Origin: Flavobacteriales bacterium
Lineage (GTDB): Bacteria > Bacteroidota > Bacteroidia > Flavobacteriales_D > Parvicellaceae
DNA length: 64,000 nucleotides
Direction: 5' to 3'
NCBI GenBank assembly: GCA_020635565.1
Contig: JACJZN010000008.1
Span: forward strand, 570,254-634,253
In this document: one piece after another, positions 52,084-61,463 of the stretch
Layout of the letters: each line of letters starts with the position of its first letter
Position numbering within the stretch: the first letter of the stretch is position 1
Translations under genes and position numbers: made by a program
The notes under the pieces: generated by a model
Seen by the model: only the letters and a program-made list of their open reading frames with translations
Told to the model about the DNA's origin: nothing
Databases searched by the model: none

Positions 52084-53415
52084 TTGGAAGCAGTCCAGAC
52101 CGAGCCCTTCGGGGCCTTGCTAAATATTTTCAACCCTTTTAATTTTCAAATAGGTATCGGATTAGGAATCATGGTGTTTCTACTGATTCTATCTGGTTTG
52201 ATGTCAGGTTCTGAAGTCGCATTTTTCTCTCTGAGTGCATCCGATAAGGATAAACTTAAAAAGAGCGGATCTGCTAGTGGGGAAAGAGTGCTGAAACTAC
52301 TAGAAACTCCTAAAAAGTTACTGGCTACCATTCTGATCGCCAATAATTTTGTCAATGTAGCCATTGTAGCAGTTTCAACTTTTATTACGAATGAATGGGT
52401 CAGTGATACAATTTCCCCAACAATGTCATTCTTGATTCAAGCGGTGATGGTAACGTTTATCATACTTCTTTTTGGAGAGGTGATTCCCAAAGTTTATGCT
52501 ACTAAATATAACGTTGGTTTAGCTAAGGTGATGTCGAGTTCAATGATGGTGATCAAGTTAATTGCAAGTCCGCTTAGTCATCTACTGGTATCTTCGAGTA
52601 ATTTGATCGATAGAAGAATTAAAAAACGTACTGATTCGATCTCGGTAGATCATCTGGAGCATGCTTTGAACATTACCAAAGATGTAGCCGATTCTGAAGA
52701 TGAAAAGAAAATCCTTGAAGGAATTGTGAAGTTTGGAAATACGGATGCAAAACAGATCATGACACCTCGGATAGATGTAGTAGCTTTTGATATTTCTATA
52801 AGTTATGAAGAGCTAAGAAGACAGATCTTGGAGTCAAAATATTCCAGATTACCAATCTATGATGATACATTCGATCAAGTGAAGGGAATTATTTATGTGA
52901 AGGATCTGATTAAGCATCTGGATGATGAGAATTTGGTTTGGCAGGAATTATTGCGTCCGGCAAAGTTCATTCCCGAGAATAAGAAACTAGATGATCTTTT
53001 GAGTGAATTTCAGGAGAGTAAGAACCACATGGCAATAGTCGTGGATGAGTATGGAGGTACATCGGGAGTCGTTACACTAGAAGATGTTCTGGAAGAAGTT
53101 GTAGGTGATATTACAGACGAATTTGATGATGAGGATGTGATCTACAGTAAACTGGATGATTTGAACTACGTTTTTGAAGGTAAAACACCATTGATGGATA
53201 TGTACAGGATCATTGGTATTAACGGTGATCGATTTGAGCAGGAGAAAGGAGAAGCTGACACGATTGCCGGCTTCTGCATAGAGCAGGCCGGAAAGATCTT
53301 ATTGAAGAATGAAAAAGTTGTCTTTGAAGAGGTCGTTTTTACAGTTGAGGCGGCAGATAAAAGAAGAATAAAACAGATTAAAGTAACTTTACCGGAATTA
53401 GAGGTTAAAGAATAG
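52084..53415 (+). CDS. gldE: Gliding motility protein GldE (CorC/CNNM-like)
   Basis: Inner-membrane protein of the CNNM/CorC family. It has 443 residues: three or four TM helices in a DUF21 domain (LILSGLMSGSEVAFFSLSASD, LATILIANNFVNVAIVA, GEVIPKVYATKYN), then two CBS domains (about 215-340: IMTPRIDVVAFDIS, YSRLPIYDDTFDQVKGIIYVKDLI, HMAIVVDEYGGTSGVVTLEDVLEEVVGDI), and a CorC-HlyC C-terminal domain. In Flavobacterium, gldE is next to gldD and helps GldD function. The start is TTG at 52084; no ATG occurs before the first TM helix. gldD starts on the next base after its stop. Confidence 0.92.
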   Translation: MEAVQTEPFGALLNIFNPFNFQIGIGLGIMVFLLILSGLMSGSEVAFFSLSASDKDKLKKSGSASGERVLKLLETPKKLLATILIANNFVNVAIVAVSTFITNEWVSDTISPTMSFLIQAVMVTFIILLFGEVIPKVYATKYNVGLAKVMSSSMMVIKLIASPLSHLLVSSSNLIDRRIKKRTDSISVDHLEHALNITKDVADSEDEKKILEGIVKFGNTDAKQIMTPRIDVVAFDISISYEELRRQILESKYSRLPIYDDTFDQVKGIIYVKDLIKHLDDENLVWQELLRPAKFIPENKKLDDLLSEFQESKNHMAIVVDEYGGTSGVVTLEDVLEEVVGDITDEFDDEDVIYSKLDDLNYVFEGKTPLMDMYRIIGINGDRFEQEKGEADTIAGFCIEQAGKILLKNEKVVFEEVVFTVEAADKRRIKQIKVTLPELEVKE

Positions 53416-54021
53416 ATGAAAAGATTGAAAGGATGGTTGGTTAGTTTTTTTCTGGTGATAATAATAACTGGATGTGTAGATGATTCAAAAGATATCCCAA
53501 AACCAATGGGGTATTTTAGAATTGAATTTCCAGATCATGAGTATGAAATGTATTCAGATCCAGTTTGTCCATTTACCTTTGAAAAACCAAAGAATGCTTT
53601 GTTAGTGGATAGCGACCAGAATCAATGTTTTAAATCGCTTATTTATCCGCACCTGAAAGCAGGTGTTTACTTTACATATTTTCCAGTAAACGATAATATA
53701 GATAAGTTGATAAATACTGCTGATGATATCGTTTATGAACATCACAACATGGCTTCTGGTATTGAAACAAAGGATGTCATTTTTCCAGAGAAGAATGTTT
53801 ATGGTATTTCCTACAAACTAATGGGGGATGTAGCAGTGAATCATGTGTTTTTTGTGACAGACAGCAACAACCATTATTTCGCAGGTAAATTATATTTTGA
53901 ATCGATTCCGAACTACGATTCCTTACAGCCTTGCGTTGACTATATTGTTGAAGATATTGAGCATATTCTCAATACGATTCAATGGCAATTACCAATGTCT
54001 GTCAATCAGATAGATCAGTGA
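53416..54021 (+). CDS. gldD: Gliding motility lipoprotein GldD
   Basis: A 201-residue lipoprotein needed for gliding and linked to T9SS function. The signal peptide ends ITGC (about residue 21), followed by VDDSKDIPKPMGYFRIEFPDHEY; the PKPMGYFRIxxP block is the GldD hallmark. CPFTFEKPKN and the C-terminal VNHVFFVTDSNNHYFAGKLYFE also fit. The gene abuts gldE directly. Its last 33 bases overlap the 3' end of the convergent M28 peptidase gene, an unusually long overlap for real genes. Confidence 0.95.
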   Translation: MKRLKGWLVSFFLVIIITGCVDDSKDIPKPMGYFRIEFPDHEYEMYSDPVCPFTFEKPKNALLVDSDQNQCFKSLIYPHLKAGVYFTYFPVNDNIDKLINTADDIVYEHHNMASGIETKDVIFPEKNVYGISYKLMGDVAVNHVFFVTDSNNHYFAGKLYFESIPNYDSLQPCVDYIVEDIEHILNTIQWQLPMSVNQIDQ

Positions 54022-55362
54022 GGTGATAGCAGCCGATCCTAGTTTTAATTCTCTTTCGTTCACATTTTCCAACACATCACTCTTCGCATGATGGAAATCG
54101 AAATAGCGTTGCGTGTCTGGCATTAAACCAACCAGACAAACCTTACCATCTTTTAATGGGCCAATATCCACTCCTCCATGTCCCTTCTCAAAAAGATGGA
54201 TCCAATAGGGGGCAAATAGTTCTTCAAAGTCTTGTATGAACTTTAACTGTTCTTCTGTGCCATCAATACTGAATCCTCTTGGACTGAATCCACCTCGGTC
54301 TGTTTCTAACGCAAACAAGTGTTTTTCATGGTATTCACTCGCGTATTTTGCGTATCCTTTTCCGCCCATATTACCATTCTCCTCATTCATATAGAGAACA
54401 CAGCGGATGGTGTGTTTCGGTTTGATCTGAAGCATTTGAAAGGTTCTAATAGTTTCAAGACTTTGTACTACACCGGCACCATCATCATGAGCACCTTCTC
54501 CAATGTCCCAGGAGTCAAGGTGTCCACCAACTAAGATTATTTCTTCAGGTTTTTCAGAGCCTCTTAGTTCGCCAATTACATTGTAGGAGACAGTGTCCGG
54601 GAGAATTTGGCAACTCAATTTCAATTTTATTGATGTGTTAGGATCCTCTTTGATCATGTTACTAAGGATATAGGCATCCTTACTACTGATCGCAACTCCA
54701 GGGATCTTAGCGATGCTATCCACATATTTCATCATTCCTGTATGAGGGTTTTCATCATTTTTAAGAGTCAAAGAGCGGATAATCACCGCTGATACTCCTT
54801 TCTCAGCAGCTTTCATGCTACCATACATTCTGTATCCTGCACATCCCCCATAAGCTCTAAAAGTATTGATTAGAGCAGGGTTCATGGGTTGATTGAAAAA
54901 GACAACCTTGCCTTTGATTTCTTTCTCCGTTTTTGAATCGAGTTCATCCCAATTCTTGATCTCTATGACCTGACCTGAGATTACTTTGCCATTTGTTCCG
55001 ATTGAACCTCCCAGTGCCGTGCAGTGTGAAACATGGATAGGCGTGTTTTTATTGCTGAAGTCCAATCGTTCAATATCGCCTCTGACCCAATGAGGAACCG
55101 TGATCGGTTGAAGCCAGACAGAATCTAGTTTTAGTTCATCTAGCTTTTTCTTACCCCATTCAATTGCTTTGTAAGATTGAGGTGAAGCTGTTAGTCTATG
55201 ACCAATATTCTTGCAAAGTTCCTCGAGATTACTGTAGCTCTGACCTTTAATTAGGGTATGCTCATGTATCTTAGCAAGCATTAAAGAATCGCTTTGGCCA
55301 CAAAGGATGTTTCCGTAAAAAGAAAAGCCAACAAGGAATATTAAAATTTTCAGTTCATTCAT
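53989..55362 (-). CDS. Secreted M28-family metallopeptidase (carboxypeptidase Q-like)
   Basis: A 457-residue zinc exopeptidase. The start is MNELKILIFLVGFSFYGNILCGQ, a signal peptide; ATG 55362 is preferred over a TTG five codons upstream. The mature part resembles plasma glutamate carboxypeptidase: a PA-like inserted domain (about 145-215, GKVVFFNQPMNPALINTF), then the catalytic peptidase with the metal motif GGHLDSWDIGEGAHDDGAGVV (His and Asp), MNEENGNMGG (the catalytic Glu-Glu) and ETDRGGFSP. The closing DFHHAKSDVLENVN supplies the last zinc ligand. Overlaps gldD by 33 bases at the 3' end. Confidence 0.93.
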   Translation of the reverse strand: MNELKILIFLVGFSFYGNILCGQSDSLMLAKIHEHTLIKGQSYSNLEELCKNIGHRLTASPQSYKAIEWGKKKLDELKLDSVWLQPITVPHWVRGDIERLDFSNKNTPIHVSHCTALGGSIGTNGKVISGQVIEIKNWDELDSKTEKEIKGKVVFFNQPMNPALINTFRAYGGCAGYRMYGSMKAAEKGVSAVIIRSLTLKNDENPHTGMMKYVDSIAKIPGVAISSKDAYILSNMIKEDPNTSIKLKLSCQILPDTVSYNVIGELRGSEKPEEIILVGGHLDSWDIGEGAHDDGAGVVQSLETIRTFQMLQIKPKHTIRCVLYMNEENGNMGGKGYAKYASEYHEKHLFALETDRGGFSPRGFSIDGTEEQLKFIQDFEELFAPYWIHLFEKGHGGVDIGPLKDGKVCLVGLMPDTQRYFDFHHAKSDVLENVNERELKLGSAAITSLIYLIDRHW

Positions 55363-55418
55363 TGACCAAAAATACAAAAAATGAACACCTTTGTTCTACG
55401 ATCAATTACGTAATTGTT

Positions 55419-55976
55419 TTGGCAAGAACACCTACTACACAAATTCCACTTGGTTTTAAAGCTCCTACTTTTGAGTTGCCTGATGCTGTATCGGATAAAC
55501 GATTTAAATACAACGATCTAAAAGGTGATAAGGGAACGGTAGTTATGTTTATATGTAATCATTGCCCTTTTGTGATCCATGTTCGAGAGGAATTGGTAAG
55601 GCTGGCTAATGATTACTTGAATAAGGGGATAGGTTTCATCGTGATCAGCTCAAATGATGTGGAGAATTATCCGCAAGATGGTCCAAATTTGATGAAGGAA
55701 CTTGCTGAACAACTGAATTTTCCGTTCCCATACTTATATGACGAATCGCAAGAGGTGGCAAAGGCATATGACGCTGCCTGTACTCCAGACTTTAGTGTTT
55801 TTAATGCGGATGATGTTTGTATTTATCGCGGTCAATTAGATGATAGTCGTCCAGGAAATGATGCGCCAGTTGATGGAAAAGACCTACGAAAGGTATTCGA
55901 TTATTTGATTGATGGAAAAATGCTCGATTTCGATCAAAAACCTAGCCTTGGATGTAACATCAAATGGAAACAGTAG
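55419..55976 (+). CDS. Thioredoxin-fold peroxiredoxin-like (AhpC/TSA redoxin) protein
   Basis: A 185-residue cytoplasmic redoxin of the PRX-like-1 type. The family block IPLGFKAPTFELPDAVSDK is near the N-terminus, followed by TVVMFICNHCPFV (a CxxC with CNHC), VISSNDVENYPQDGPNLM, PFPYLYDESQEVAKAYDAACTPDFSVFN and YRGQLDDSRPGNDAPVDGKDL. The most probable start is TTG 55419, just before the family homology begins; an in-frame TTG at 55362 would add 19 residues with no similarity, overlapping the divergent peptidase start. Likely thiol peroxidase or disulfide reductase. Confidence 0.88.
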   Translation: MARTPTTQIPLGFKAPTFELPDAVSDKRFKYNDLKGDKGTVVMFICNHCPFVIHVREELVRLANDYLNKGIGFIVISSNDVENYPQDGPNLMKELAEQLNFPFPYLYDESQEVAKAYDAACTPDFSVFNADDVCIYRGQLDDSRPGNDAPVDGKDLRKVFDYLIDGKMLDFDQKPSLGCNIKWKQ

Positions 55977-55982
55977 GAGCAA

Positions 55983-57302
55983 TTACCTACTCTTAACGAT
56001 ATCATACAACATTAATCGATCGTAAAAATTCTGAGGATCAGAATAATATGCTCTGAAAACATATTCATTCTCCGTCATATTATGTGTTCCTTCTACCGTT
56101 TCTAATGTTGATTCCCCGTATTCTGGTACAAACATATAATTATAGTTATAGTAGCCTTGTTTGAGAAGTATATTAGTATAGTAGGTTTTAGAACCTTCAT
56201 CATAGTACATTCGGAATTCATCTTTTACTTGCCAATCTGATAATTCACCGTAAACGTAGAGTGTGCCATTTTCTAAAGGTTGATCATAAGGTAAGTAGAA
56301 ATGAGTCATTACGTATTGACTTTCCAGTTGGTAATCTTTTCCGTTTAGAGTTTTTATAATGTATCTCCCATTGATATCATTATATTGAACATACTGTTTA
56401 AATTGTCTCCTTATATCATTGAGAAGCAGAGCATGAATTGTATCGCCCTGAAGATTATATTCTCTGACATGAGCAGTTTTGTTTAGATGAGTTGTCAGAT
56501 CAAGGTGTCTGAATTCATTTGCTCCTTCAAAAACATTGCAGCCTTCGTAGTTGTAAACCAATTGATTTTCTTTAACAAAGTTAGGTTCCACACCCGTGCA
56601 CAAATTGTCCTCTCTGTGATTTTGTGATATGTAAACATGTACATTGTCATAAGGGTTAGTTACCACTTGCGGGTCAAAGTAAATGTTGTAATCTACTTCC
56701 TGCATATAATTACGTTCTTCTATATCAGAAGGGTAGTGAAAGTTCGGTTCTAGTGTAAATCCACCTTCTGTAACATAGAATCTTCTTGTAATAAGTGGTT
56801 CGTTCTCGTATCCTTCTGGGTAAATAATGATTGCATAATTTCCTGATTTTTTAAAATCGATCTGATCATTTGGAAAGGCTATCGCATAATGAACATAAGT
56901 CTGGAAAGTATTATATGAGTTTTCATAATATTCAACGTAGTTATCGTTGAAACCTTCCAAATATTCCATTTCATTGAGATTACTCATTTCCCAATCCCGG
57001 TTGCAGTGCACAATTTTATACTGAAAATTTACCGTATTCTCATTCATGACATCCCAATGCATTTCAAGTTGTTCACCGCTTCCAAGATTAATTACGGGAT
57101 CTCCCTGTTCCCAGTTCAATTTATATAATCTCACGGTTTTTATGCTGGCGTTGAATGTCTCGTTGTCAAATACGTGTTCGTAGTAATCGATACTTTGTGA
57201 TTTTACAAACTGACTGTGAAATATCATCGATAAAACGAGCAAAACCGAAGATATAGGCGTTGATATGTTATTTATAATCATTCTAAATTGTGTTGAGTGC
57301 AT
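55983..57302 (-). CDS. T9SS plug-family protein (DUF5103)
   Basis: A 439-residue periplasmic protein with a signal peptide (about 12-35, ending KSQ). DUF5103 signatures are clear: YKIVHCNRDWEMSNLNEMEYLEGF (about 97-120), NYAIIIYPEGYENEPLITRRFYV, a second domain with IYFDPQVVTNPYDNVHVYISQN, and a C-terminal NYMFVPEYG-style domain. DUF5103 proteins include the plug that closes the SprA translocon channel in the T9SS. Its role here is inferred from family knowledge. Convergent with the redoxin gene and divergent from nqrA. Confidence 0.85.
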   Translation of the reverse strand: MHSTQFRMIINNISTPISSVLLVLSMIFHSQFVKSQSIDYYEHVFDNETFNASIKTVRLYKLNWEQGDPVINLGSGEQLEMHWDVMNENTVNFQYKIVHCNRDWEMSNLNEMEYLEGFNDNYVEYYENSYNTFQTYVHYAIAFPNDQIDFKKSGNYAIIIYPEGYENEPLITRRFYVTEGGFTLEPNFHYPSDIEERNYMQEVDYNIYFDPQVVTNPYDNVHVYISQNHREDNLCTGVEPNFVKENQLVYNYEGCNVFEGANEFRHLDLTTHLNKTAHVREYNLQGDTIHALLLNDIRRQFKQYVQYNDINGRYIIKTLNGKDYQLESQYVMTHFYLPYDQPLENGTLYVYGELSDWQVKDEFRMYYDEGSKTYYTNILLKQGYYNYNYMFVPEYGESTLETVEGTHNMTENEYVFRAYYSDPQNFYDRLMLYDIVKSR

Positions 57303-57343
57303 TTAGAAACTGGATGTATGCAATGTAATCTTGGACAAATTTA

Positions 57344-57351
57344 TAATTTTG
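57344..57351 (+). promoter_or_regulatory. Candidate -7 element for the nqr operon
   Basis: TAATTTTG, a full match to TAnnTTTG, followed by CCAACG, 27 bases before ATG 57379. It lies just upstream of the divergent plug gene start, so the two share this short gap. Confidence 0.5.
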
Positions 57352-57378
57352 CCAACGAATTTTTTGAAAAAATATTCT

Positions 57379-58737
57379 ATGTCAAAATCCATTAAAATCC
57401 GTAAAGGACTGGATATTAACTTGATTGGTGAAGCTGATAAAGTTGTTATCGATGCACCAAGAGCGAAAACATATGCGCTCAAACCAGTTGATTTCCACGG
57501 AGTAATTCCAAAAATGGTCCTCAAAGTAGGCGATAAAGTTAAAGCCGGGGGTGTTGTTTTCAAAAGCAAATACAACATGGATATCAATTTTGTATCGCCA
57601 GTTAGTGGTACATTAAAAGATGTCGTTCGAGGAGCAAAAAGAAAAATTTTATCTGTTGTCATTGAAGCCGATAATGTTGATGAGTATGAAACAATAAACG
57701 TGCCGTCTATTGATGGTATGGATGCTGAGTCAGCTAAGCAGTTTTTAATGACTACTGGACTTTGGCCGCTCATTAAGATGCGTCCTCTTGATGTTATTGC
57801 GAAAGCAACTGATACACCAAGTGCTATCTATATCTCTGGATTTGATAGTAAGCCACTAGCAGCAGATTATGATTATACGCTGCATGGAAAAGATAAAGAG
57901 TTCCAAACAGGTATTGACATTCTTAAGAAGCTAACCACTGGAGCTGTTCATCTTACCTTAAAGAATGGAATGGCCGACAACGCCTTGAAAGGAGTGAAGG
58001 GATGTACGATCAATAGCATCTCTGGACCGCATCCTGCTGGTAATGTTGGTGTTCAGATCCATCACATCAAACCTTTGAATAAAGGAGAAGTGGTATGGGT
58101 TGTTAATGCTCAGGATGTTGCAATGATTGGACAGACTGCATTAACAGGAAAATACGATGCTACTAGATTGTTTGCTTTAACAGGAGAAAAAGCGAAGAAT
58201 AGAAAATACTACAGAGCCTTGATAGGAGCTGAAGTAGGAACAATTACATCGGGTAATATAGAAAAAGAAGGGGCTAGAATAATTTCTGGTAATGTTCTTA
58301 CTGGTTATACGACAACTGAAGAGGATCATATTGGTTTCTATCACTCTCAGCTAACTGTTCTAAAAGATGGAAATGAGCATAAGTTCTTCCTTACAAATGG
58401 ATGGTTAGGTCTTGGATTTGGACGATTCTCAGTTTCAAGAGCTTATCCAGGTTGGTTGACTCCAAAGAAAAAATGGAGTGTGGATACCAATCTTAATGGA
58501 GAAGAAAGAGCTTTCGTAGTTACCGAGCAGTATGAAAAAGTGTTCCCTTTTGACATTTTTCCAGTTCAATTGGTAAAAGCTGCCATTACAAGCGATATTG
58601 ATAAATTGGAGCAATTAGGGATTTACGAAGTAGCTCCTGAGGATTTTGCGCTTTGCGAAGTTATATGTACTTCAAAGATCGATTCTCAGAAATACATTCG
58701 TGAAGCACTTGATTTGATCGAAAAGGAATGTTTCTAA
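57379..58737 (+). CDS. nqrA: Na+-translocating NADH:quinone reductase subunit A
   Basis: Peripheral subunit of Na+-NQR on the cytoplasmic side, binding ubiquinone/menaquinone. It has 452 residues from ATG 57379 (MSKSIKIRKGLDINLIGEAD). Barrel-sandwich repeats like KSKYNMDINFVSPVSG and YHSQLTVLKDGNEHKFF, and LWPLIKMRPLDVIA are NqrA family blocks. The start is preferred over 57331, which would read through the promoter-like element. First gene of the six-gene operon. Confidence 0.96.
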   Translation: MSKSIKIRKGLDINLIGEADKVVIDAPRAKTYALKPVDFHGVIPKMVLKVGDKVKAGGVVFKSKYNMDINFVSPVSGTLKDVVRGAKRKILSVVIEADNVDEYETINVPSIDGMDAESAKQFLMTTGLWPLIKMRPLDVIAKATDTPSAIYISGFDSKPLAADYDYTLHGKDKEFQTGIDILKKLTTGAVHLTLKNGMADNALKGVKGCTINSISGPHPAGNVGVQIHHIKPLNKGEVVWVVNAQDVAMIGQTALTGKYDATRLFALTGEKAKNRKYYRALIGAEVGTITSGNIEKEGARIISGNVLTGYTTTEEDHIGFYHSQLTVLKDGNEHKFFLTNGWLGLGFGRFSVSRAYPGWLTPKKKWSVDTNLNGEERAFVVTEQYEKVFPFDIFPVQLVKAAITSDIDKLEQLGIYEVAPEDFALCEVICTSKIDSQKYIREALDLIEKECF

Positions 58738-58767
58738 TTCTTATTTAAGAACTTAAAGTATAATAAG

Positions 58768-60024
58768 GTGAAATTTTTAAGAAATATATTTGATAACGCT
58801 CATGCCAAGCTAAATAAATCGGAGAAGACGAAGAAGTTTTTCCCGTTGGTGGATGCGTTTGATACTTTGATGTTTACGCCAAACCACACAACTAAGAGTG
58901 GGGCGCACTTCAGAGATGCTATCGATTTGAAAAGAACGATGATGTTAGTGATCATGGCTATGATTCCTGCATTGTTGTTCGGTATTTTTAATGCTGGACA
59001 TTGGCACTACGTTGCTCTTGGAGAAGTAGCAAGTGACGATTACTCAGGAATGATTGGAGACAAGATCCTTTATGGATTGTTGAAAGTAGTTCCCTTGTTG
59101 ATCGTGTCTTATGGTGTTGGTCTTGGTATTGAATTCATTTTTGCTATTAGAAATGGACATGCTGTTCAGGAAGGATTCTTGGTGTCAGGGATGCTTATTC
59201 CGTTGATCATGCCGGTAGATGTTCCATTATGGATGGTTGCGGTAGGTACTGCTTTCGCTGTATTGATTGGGAAGGAAGTATTTGGTGGAACCGGAATGAA
59301 TATTTTGAATGTCGCATTGACTGCAAGAGCATTCATGTTCTTCTCTTTCCCAACTAGTTTGTCAGGAGATAAAACATGGGTTGGTGGAATAGCTAAAATG
59401 AAAACGGATGGAACATTGGTTGATTCGATTTCTGGAGCTACTGACTTAGGTAAATTGGCTGCTGCGAAAGGAAATTTCTTGGACGCTGCAACAAAAACAG
59501 GACAGGAAGCTACAGATTTGATCGCTTCTTCTGATTCATTGATGAGCAGTGTTGGTTCATTTAAGGATGCATTCTTTGGATTTGAGATCGGATCTATTGG
59601 TGAGACTTCTGCTTTAATGATCTTGATCGGTGCAGCTCTTCTATTAAAAACTGGTATTGCTAGTTGGAAGGTTATGGTTTCATTCTTCTTAGGAGGTTTG
59701 ACCATAGCAGCAATTTTGAATAAAGTAGGTGGTAACCCTTATTTTGATTTTGATCCAATCCACCAATTGATGTTGGGAGGATTTATGTTTGGAATGGTGT
59801 TCATGGCTACTGACCCTGTAACGGCTGCTCAAACAAGTACTGGTAAATTCATTTATGGATTCTTAGCTGGATCTTTAGGAATCTTGATCCGTATGGCTAA
59901 CCCTGCTTACCCTGAAGGTGTGATGTTGGGAATTTTAATTGCTAACGTTTGTGCACCAACGATTGACCACATGGTGATCAGAGCTAATGTTCAGAAAAGA
60001 TTAAAAAGACTTAAAACTGCGTAA
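58768..60024 (+). CDS. nqrB: Na+-NQR subunit B
   Basis: Integral membrane subunit with covalently bound FMN and a riboflavin site, forming part of the sodium path. It has 418 residues and about nine or ten TM helices. The flavinylation motif SGAT occurs in VDSISGATDLG with Thr225. Also visible are MLIPLIMPVDVPLWMVAVG and FMFGMVFMATDPVTAAQTSTGK. The start is GTG. Next subunit nqrC follows after 2 bases. A flavin transferase (ApbE) gene, needed to attach the FMN, is not in the visible region. Confidence 0.97.
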   Translation: MKFLRNIFDNAHAKLNKSEKTKKFFPLVDAFDTLMFTPNHTTKSGAHFRDAIDLKRTMMLVIMAMIPALLFGIFNAGHWHYVALGEVASDDYSGMIGDKILYGLLKVVPLLIVSYGVGLGIEFIFAIRNGHAVQEGFLVSGMLIPLIMPVDVPLWMVAVGTAFAVLIGKEVFGGTGMNILNVALTARAFMFFSFPTSLSGDKTWVGGIAKMKTDGTLVDSISGATDLGKLAAAKGNFLDAATKTGQEATDLIASSDSLMSSVGSFKDAFFGFEIGSIGETSALMILIGAALLLKTGIASWKVMVSFFLGGLTIAAILNKVGGNPYFDFDPIHQLMLGGFMFGMVFMATDPVTAAQTSTGKFIYGFLAGSLGILIRMANPAYPEGVMLGILIANVCAPTIDHMVIRANVQKRLKRLKTA

Positions 60025-60026
60025 TC

Positions 60027-60779
60027 ATGGCTATGAATAAAGAAAGTAACGTTTATACCATCATCTTCGCCATTATTATGGTGGTTATAGTTGGGGGAGG
60101 TCTGGCAGCAGTAGCTATCGGATTGAAACCTGCTCAACAAGCGAATGTTTTGAATGAGAAGAAGCAGAACATTATACAGGCAACTGGATTTTTTGAAACA
60201 AAAATGGAAGTTACCAGAGACAATGCTGAGCAGTTTTTTGGAGAGTATGTAAAGGAAAGAATCATCTTGAACTACGATGGAACAGTAAAGCATTCTATTC
60301 CAGGAACTGATGAGATTGATCCTAAAAACATGGAAGATGCGTTTAACATCGACATGAGAAAAGAATATACAAGTGTTCCAAATAAAGAAGACAGAAACTA
60401 TCCACTTTTTGTTTGTGAGAAGGACGGTAAAACAGTTTATGTGATCTCTTGTAGTGGTAAAGGACTTTGGGATGACGTTTGGGGATATGTAGGTTTCGAT
60501 CCAGAATCAAATGAGATCGTAGCTACCAAATTCGATCACAAAGGAGAAACTGCTGGTCTTGGATCATTGATCAATGAGGATCCATTCCAGGATCAGTTCA
60601 TAGGAAAGACTTTCATTGAAGGATCAAACTATGCGCCTATCAAGGTGATCAAGCCTGGAAGTGAGGAATTGACATCACATAAAGTTGACGGTTTATCAGG
60701 AGCTACATTTACTGGTAAGGGTGTTGACGAGATGATGGCGAGAAACTTTGAAGTTTATTACAAATATTTTACTAAATAA
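60027..60779 (+). CDS. nqrC: Na+-NQR subunit C
   Basis: Membrane-anchored periplasmic subunit carrying covalent FMN. It has 250 residues: one TM helix at about 9-29, an FMN-binding domain with GYVGFDPESNEIVATKFDHKGETAGLG and the flavinylation motif DGLSGAT with Thr227 as the attachment residue. It is located between nqrB and nqrD in the standard order. Confidence 0.97.
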   Translation: MAMNKESNVYTIIFAIIMVVIVGGGLAAVAIGLKPAQQANVLNEKKQNIIQATGFFETKMEVTRDNAEQFFGEYVKERIILNYDGTVKHSIPGTDEIDPKNMEDAFNIDMRKEYTSVPNKEDRNYPLFVCEKDGKTVYVISCSGKGLWDDVWGYVGFDPESNEIVATKFDHKGETAGLGSLINEDPFQDQFIGKTFIEGSNYAPIKVIKPGSEELTSHKVDGLSGATFTGKGVDEMMARNFEVYYKYFTK

Positions 60780-60785
60780 CGGAAT

Positions 60786-61436
60786 ATGAGTGCTACAGCT
60801 AGAGAGCCATTATTTTCGGCTAAAAATAAGAAGTTGTTAAGCGATCCGCTTAATGACAACAACCCTGTAACAATTCAGGTATTGGGGATCTGTTCTGCAT
60901 TAGCAGTTACCGTGCAGATGAAAGGTGCATTGGTAATGTCTTTGGCAGTGATCATCGTTACGATGTTAGGTAACGTGGTGATCTCTTCTATGAGAAACGT
61001 TATTCCTCCAAGAATCAGAATTATCGTTCAGTTGGTAGTTGTTGCTGCCTTGGTAATTATCGTGGATCAGGTATTGAAAGCTTTCGTTTATGATGTTTGG
61101 AAACAAATTGGAGTATTCGTTGGTCTGATCATTACGAACTGTATCATCATGGGACGTCTAGAAGCATTTGCATTGAGCAATAAGCCTTGGCCTTCCGCAT
61201 TGGATGGTATTGGAAACGGATTGGGTTACGGAATCATTTTGATGATCACAGCTTTCTTTAAAGAGTTGTTTGGTTCAGGAAAATTGTTCGGTATTCAGAT
61301 CATTCCAGATTCATTCTATGAATTCGGTTATGAAAACATCGGTTTGATGTTATTGCCTCCATCTTCTTTGGTGATCGTTGCGATCATCATCTGGGTGCAG
61401 AAAGCAAGAAACCCAAAATTGATTGAAGCGCACTAA
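60786..61436 (+). CDS. nqrD: Na+-NQR subunit D
   Basis: Integral membrane subunit, 216 residues, with about six TM helices. Typical blocks are PVTIQVLGICSALAVT, VISSMRNVIPPRIRIIVQLVVVAALVIIVDQVLKAF and GVFVGLIITNCIIMGRLEAFAL, whose Cys in the NCIIMGR pattern is a ligand of the [2Fe-2S] cluster shared with NqrE. LDGIGNGLGYGIILMITAFFKELFGSGKLFG is another family signature. Confidence 0.97.
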   Translation: MSATAREPLFSAKNKKLLSDPLNDNNPVTIQVLGICSALAVTVQMKGALVMSLAVIIVTMLGNVVISSMRNVIPPRIRIIVQLVVVAALVIIVDQVLKAFVYDVWKQIGVFVGLIITNCIIMGRLEAFALSNKPWPSALDGIGNGLGYGIILMITAFFKELFGSGKLFGIQIIPDSFYEFGYENIGLMLLPPSSLVIVAIIIWVQKARNPKLIEAH

Positions 61437-61463
61437 GTATTAACGTAAGTAAAAGAAAGGAAA

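Noticed and set aside
57303..57773. 156-residue frame on the minus strand across the nqrA start
   Set aside because: It lies antisense to a well-conserved nqrA region and the nqr promoter, is Ser/Thr/Pro-rich in a manner typical of antisense translation, and has no recognisable motif.
59166..59705. 179-residue minus-strand frame inside nqrB
   Set aside because: Fully antisense to a conserved membrane subunit; composition is that of a mirrored hydrophobic gene.
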